Positions 7,042-8,410 of a DNA stretch of 8,410 nucleotides are shown in pieces (within the stretch, counting starts at the first letter, position 1; each line of letters opens with the position of its first letter). A program made the translations under genes and the position numbers. Source of the DNA: an uncultured Oscillibacter sp. (GTDB taxonomy: Bacteria > Bacillota > Clostridia > Oscillospirales > Oscillospiraceae); NCBI GenBank assembly GCA_946183175.1, contig CAMHBH010000095.1, forward strand, positions 1 through 8,410. The letters are read 5' to 3'. Below the pieces are notes generated by a model. The model saw nothing but the letters and a program-made list of their open reading frames with translations. It searched no databases and was not told where the DNA came from.

Positions 7042-8410
7042 TTATTCAATTGTCAACTGCCGTTCCCCGGTGTCGTCGTGGCGGAGGAGCGCGCCGGGGG
7101 ACGGTATCGCACGGACGCGGTATCGCGTCAGATTGACGATGGGGGTCTCGGACACGGGCGCGGCCCGGTCGAGCGCGTATCGGTCTTTCAGGTTCATGAC
7201 CGCGACGCCCTGCGTATTCCGGGTGGCCTTCGGCTGTAACATGGACGTGTGGAAGAGCAGACAGCGCGGCTCCGTGGAGTAGAGCGCGACTTCGGTCTCG
7301 CCGGTCAGGAAGAGCATGGAGACTAACGGGGACTTGTCGGAGTAAGCGCCCGTCAGGCGGCGGCGGTTCGACTTCGTGTCGTAGAGCGACAGCGGGACGC
7401 GCGCGGCCTTGCCGTTCTCGTAGAAGAACAGCAGAAAGCCGGAGTAGTCGCCGGGGAGCACGGCGTACAGGACGCTTTCGCCGGCGTCCATGCCGAGTTT
7501 CGCCGGGAGGTAGTCGCCCAGTACGCTGGCTTTGGTGTCGTCGAACTCGCTCAGGCGCGTCTTGTACACCTGACAGCGGTCTGTAAAGAACATGATTTCC
7601 GCGCCGGAGGTCGTCTGGAACGACTGCCGGAGCGAATCGCCCTCTTTGAACTTCTGCTCCCCGCCCATGCGGAGCGACAGCGGCGTAATTTTCTTGAAGT
7701 AGCCCTGGCGCGACAGGAAGACGTGTACAGGATACTCCGCCGGGGGTTCGTCGTCGGCGTCGTCGGCGCTGGCGTACTGGTACAGTATCGTCGTACGGCG
7801 CGGCTGTCCGTACTTCTTCGCCGCGGCTTTTAATTCGTTTATGATAATCTTCCGTACCCGCTTCGGGTCGTCGAGCGTGGCGCGCAAGTCGGAAATCTCC
7901 GCCTCCAGTCCGCTGATTTCCTCCGTACGCTTCAACAGGTATTCCCGGTTCAGATTCCGGAGCTTGATTTCCGCCACGTACTCCGCCTGTATTTTGTCAA
8001 TGCCGAAACCTATCATAAGATTCGGCACGACTTCCGATTCTTCTTCCGTATTCCGGATGATGTCGACAGCGCGGTCGATGTCGAGCAGGATTTTCCGCAG
8101 GCCTTGCAAGAGGTGTAGCCGTTCTTCCCGGCGTTGCAGTACGAACGATACCCGCCGCCGCACCGATTCCGTGCGCCACGCCGTCCACTCCGCGAGAATG
8201 TCGCGGATACCCAGCACTTTCGGCACGCCGTGAATCAGGACGTTAAAGTTACAGGCGAAGGAATCCTCTAACGGCGTCTGCTTGAACAGCCGCGACATGA
8301 GTTTGTCGGGGTCGGTGCCGCGCTTCAAGTCGATTGCTAATTTGAGGCCTGACAAGTCGGTTTCGTCGCGCATGTCGGAAATTTCGCGGACTTTCCCGGC
8401 CTTGATGAGC
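7042..8410 (-). CDS. parC: DNA topoisomerase IV subunit A-like / GyrA-family protein (5' partial)
   Basis: This is the C-terminal part of a type IIA topoisomerase A subunit, which cuts and rejoins DNA and works with an ATPase B subunit (ParE/GyrB). The frame is open to the right edge, so the start and the catalytic tyrosine lie outside. About 455 residues are visible. Near the edge 'ISDMRDETD' matches the family's I(S/A)D(I/L)RDESD motif, followed by 'FACNFNVLIHGVPKVL'. The stretch 'VPNLMIGFGID...QAEYVAEIKLRNLN' and the coiled coil after it form the C-gate region, ending at 'KKYGQPRRT' (visible residue ~205). An acidic linker (ADDADDEPP) leads to a beta-pinwheel (~225-420) with degenerate blade motifs such as 'RLSEFDDT' and 'TRNTQGVAVMNLK'. 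No GyrA box (QRRGGKG) is present, which favours ParC-type decatenase over supercoiling gyrase. The family is certain; ParC versus a GyrA paralogue is inferred. Stop is TAA. A secreted-protein gene starts 34 bases downstream without a terminator. parE is expected upstream, outside the window. Confidence 0.9.
   Translation of the reverse strand, partial: LIKAGKVREISDMRDETDLSGLKLAIDLKRGTDPDKLMSRLFKQTPLEDSFACNFNVLIHGVPKVLGIRDILAEWTAWRTESVRRRVSFVLQRREERLHLLQGLRKILLDIDRAVDIIRNTEEESEVVPNLMIGFGIDKIQAEYVAEIKLRNLNREYLLKRTEEISGLEAEISDLRATLDDPKRVRKIIINELKAAAKKYGQPRRTTILYQYASADDADDEPPAEYPVHVFLSRQGYFKKITPLSLRMGGEQKFKEGDSLRQSFQTTSGAEIMFFTDRCQVYKTRLSEFDDTKASVLGDYLPAKLGMDAGESVLYAVLPGDYSGFLLFFYENGKAARVPLSLYDTKSNRRRLTGAYSDKSPLVSMLFLTGETEVALYSTEPRCLLFHTSMLQPKATRNTQGVAVMNLKDRYALDRAAPVSETPIVNLTRYRVRAIPSPGALLRHDDTGERQLTIE

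Noticed and set aside
1..8410. CRISPR array, tRNA/rRNA, insertion sequence, prophage or defence system
   Set aside because: The three minus-strand genes cover nearly the whole window. No spaced direct repeats, transposase motifs, terminal inverted repeats or RNA-gene structures were seen in the two short gaps.

Overview
The window carries three genes, all on the minus strand, so it reads right to left: a type IIA topoisomerase subunit A (ParC/GyrA family, 5' end outside the window), a complete 1213-residue secreted protein, and a second very large secreted protein whose 3' end lies beyond base 1. The DNA is GC-rich, roughly 60% by eye. A Clostridia-type ParC-like C-terminus, strong AGGAGG-type ribosome binding sites, Gram-positive signal peptides and tandem bacterial Ig-like (BIG2) domains together suggest a high-GC Firmicute, most likely an Oscillospiraceae/Ruminococcaceae-type gut clostridium. 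This is inference from family resemblance, not from a database search.

Layout: 7042-8410 is the ParC/GyrA-like subunit (tower/C-gate region plus a degenerate beta-pinwheel without a GyrA box). 3366-7007 is a signal-peptide protein made of FN3-like and SbsA/Big_5-like beta-sandwich modules with no visible wall anchor. 3307-3365 is a 59-base spacer with a strong 11-bp stem-loop and the next ribosome binding site. 1-3306 is a signal-peptide protein with six BIG2 domains arranged as three A-B pairs, a helical linker, then at least five cadherin/Ig-like repeats running off the window. Gaps are 34 and 59 bases with no clear terminator, so the genes could form one transcription unit in which topoisomerase transcripts run into two cell-surface genes.

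The secreted proteins look like extracellular or S-layer-associated architecture (adhesion, matrix or wall scaffolding). No enzymatic domain was recognised in either, and no defence, mobile or CRISPR system was found. The most striking observations are at sequence level: not one GATC in 8410 bases (about 30 expected from composition), with Ile codons switching to ATT after G; an in-frame 18-bp minisatellite expanding a loop of the first BIG2 domain; a regular 167-residue A-B superrepeat; and long, codon-aligned antisense open frames explained by near-absence of TTA, CTA and TCA codons.
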